This document shows positions 63,701 to 64,000 of a DNA stretch of 64,000 nucleotides, one piece after another. How positions within the stretch are numbered: the first letter of the stretch is position 1; each line of letters starts with the position of its first letter. The notes below the pieces were generated by a model. That model did no database searches and was not told the origin of the DNA. It saw nothing but the letters and a program-made list of their open reading frames with translations. The position numbers and the translations under genes were made by a program. Source of the DNA: Oxyruncus cristatus (lineage: Eukaryota; Chordata; Aves; Passeriformes; Cotingidae); NCBI GenBank assembly GCA_013399855.1, contig VXAY01003150.1:1819821-1883820 (forward strand). Direction: 5' to 3'.

Positions 63701-64000
63701 TTATAACTTGTTTTAACTAAACATTGTTTTACTTAAATGCTTATTTAAGTACAGTTCATGCCAGATTCTGTCCCTGTCGTATTGTGCAGGTTTGCATATC
63801 CACAGTAGTATCCTGCCCTATTTTTCAAAAGATCACATCTTATTTATAAAGAAAATGACTCAAAACCAGTTCCCATTTATTTCAAATCAGCTTTTTCCAT
63901 AAGGAGTCTTAAAGTCCAAGTGATTATCAGATTGGAATTAGGTGGTTATTCTACTTCTTTCTTTCTAGCTTCAAGTAATTTAACATATTTAGTGTAATAA
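60735..64000. other. Non-coding DNA, no gene recognised
   Basis: Short frames on both strands. An open minus-strand frame at 61341-61607 has no recognisable domain. A run of 14 A lies at 63377-63390. No transposon, RNA gene or promoter was recognised up to the window end. Confidence 0.6.

Noticed and set aside
1..64000. Bacterial or phage-type systems (operons, CRISPR arrays, defence islands)
   Set aside because: Sequence texture, CR1 elements and lack of long reading frames show vertebrate non-coding DNA. Nothing resembling such systems is present.

Overview
This window looks like nuclear DNA of a bird, most likely a neoavian or passerine. The evidence is three fragments of CR1 LINE retrotransposons: two 3' ends carrying the typical bird CR1 tail (near 39.2-39.3 kb and 60.5-60.7 kb) and one decayed CR1 reverse-transcriptase fragment on the minus strand (near 29.95-30.4 kb). 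Repeat density is otherwise very low. No Alu, B1/B2 or L1-type repeat was recognised, which argues against a mammal. Turtles and crocodilians also carry CR1 and are not formally excluded. Base composition is AT-rich by eye, stop codons are dense in all frames, and no bacterial features (operons, ribosome binding sites, rRNA, tRNA, CRISPR) are present.

No protein-coding gene can be established. Open frames are short, mostly under 120 codons, and scattered over both strands, as expected by chance. The window therefore reads as a gene desert or the inside of a very large intron. A few frames follow strong splice-acceptor-like tracts: 7141-7285 and 7754-7879 on plus, 8018-8078, 8473-8615 and 9560-9787 on minus, and 15431-15504 and 22788-22963 on plus. 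They are reported as exon candidates in the findings, not as genes. None was matched to a known protein, and such sites also arise by chance.

Layout: 1-12 kb is AT-rich non-coding DNA with short direct repeats and most of the exon-like candidates. 12.3 kb and 28.9 kb hold possible relics of tRNA-derived SINEs. 22.7-23.6 kb is a stretch with a membrane-protein-like open frame and a more GC-rich tail. 29.95-30.4 kb is the CR1 reverse-transcriptase relic. 38.2-38.7 kb is a distinctly GC-rich island. 39.2-40.7 kb holds a CR1 3' end, a perfect 12-bp hairpin and an inverted pair of E-boxes. 51-53.5 kb and 58.7-59.7 kb, with shorter pieces near 3.1, 11.3, 20.4, 34.6, 42.2 and 46.1 kb, have the texture of vertebrate conserved non-coding elements: unbroken AT-rich unique sequence with homeodomain, TALE, forkhead or E-box motifs. 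If that reading is right, the likely function of this DNA is long-range regulation of a gene outside the window.

No previously undescribed biological system could be identified. The observations worth checking are candidate enhancers, local hairpins and palindromes, and a handful of exon candidates.
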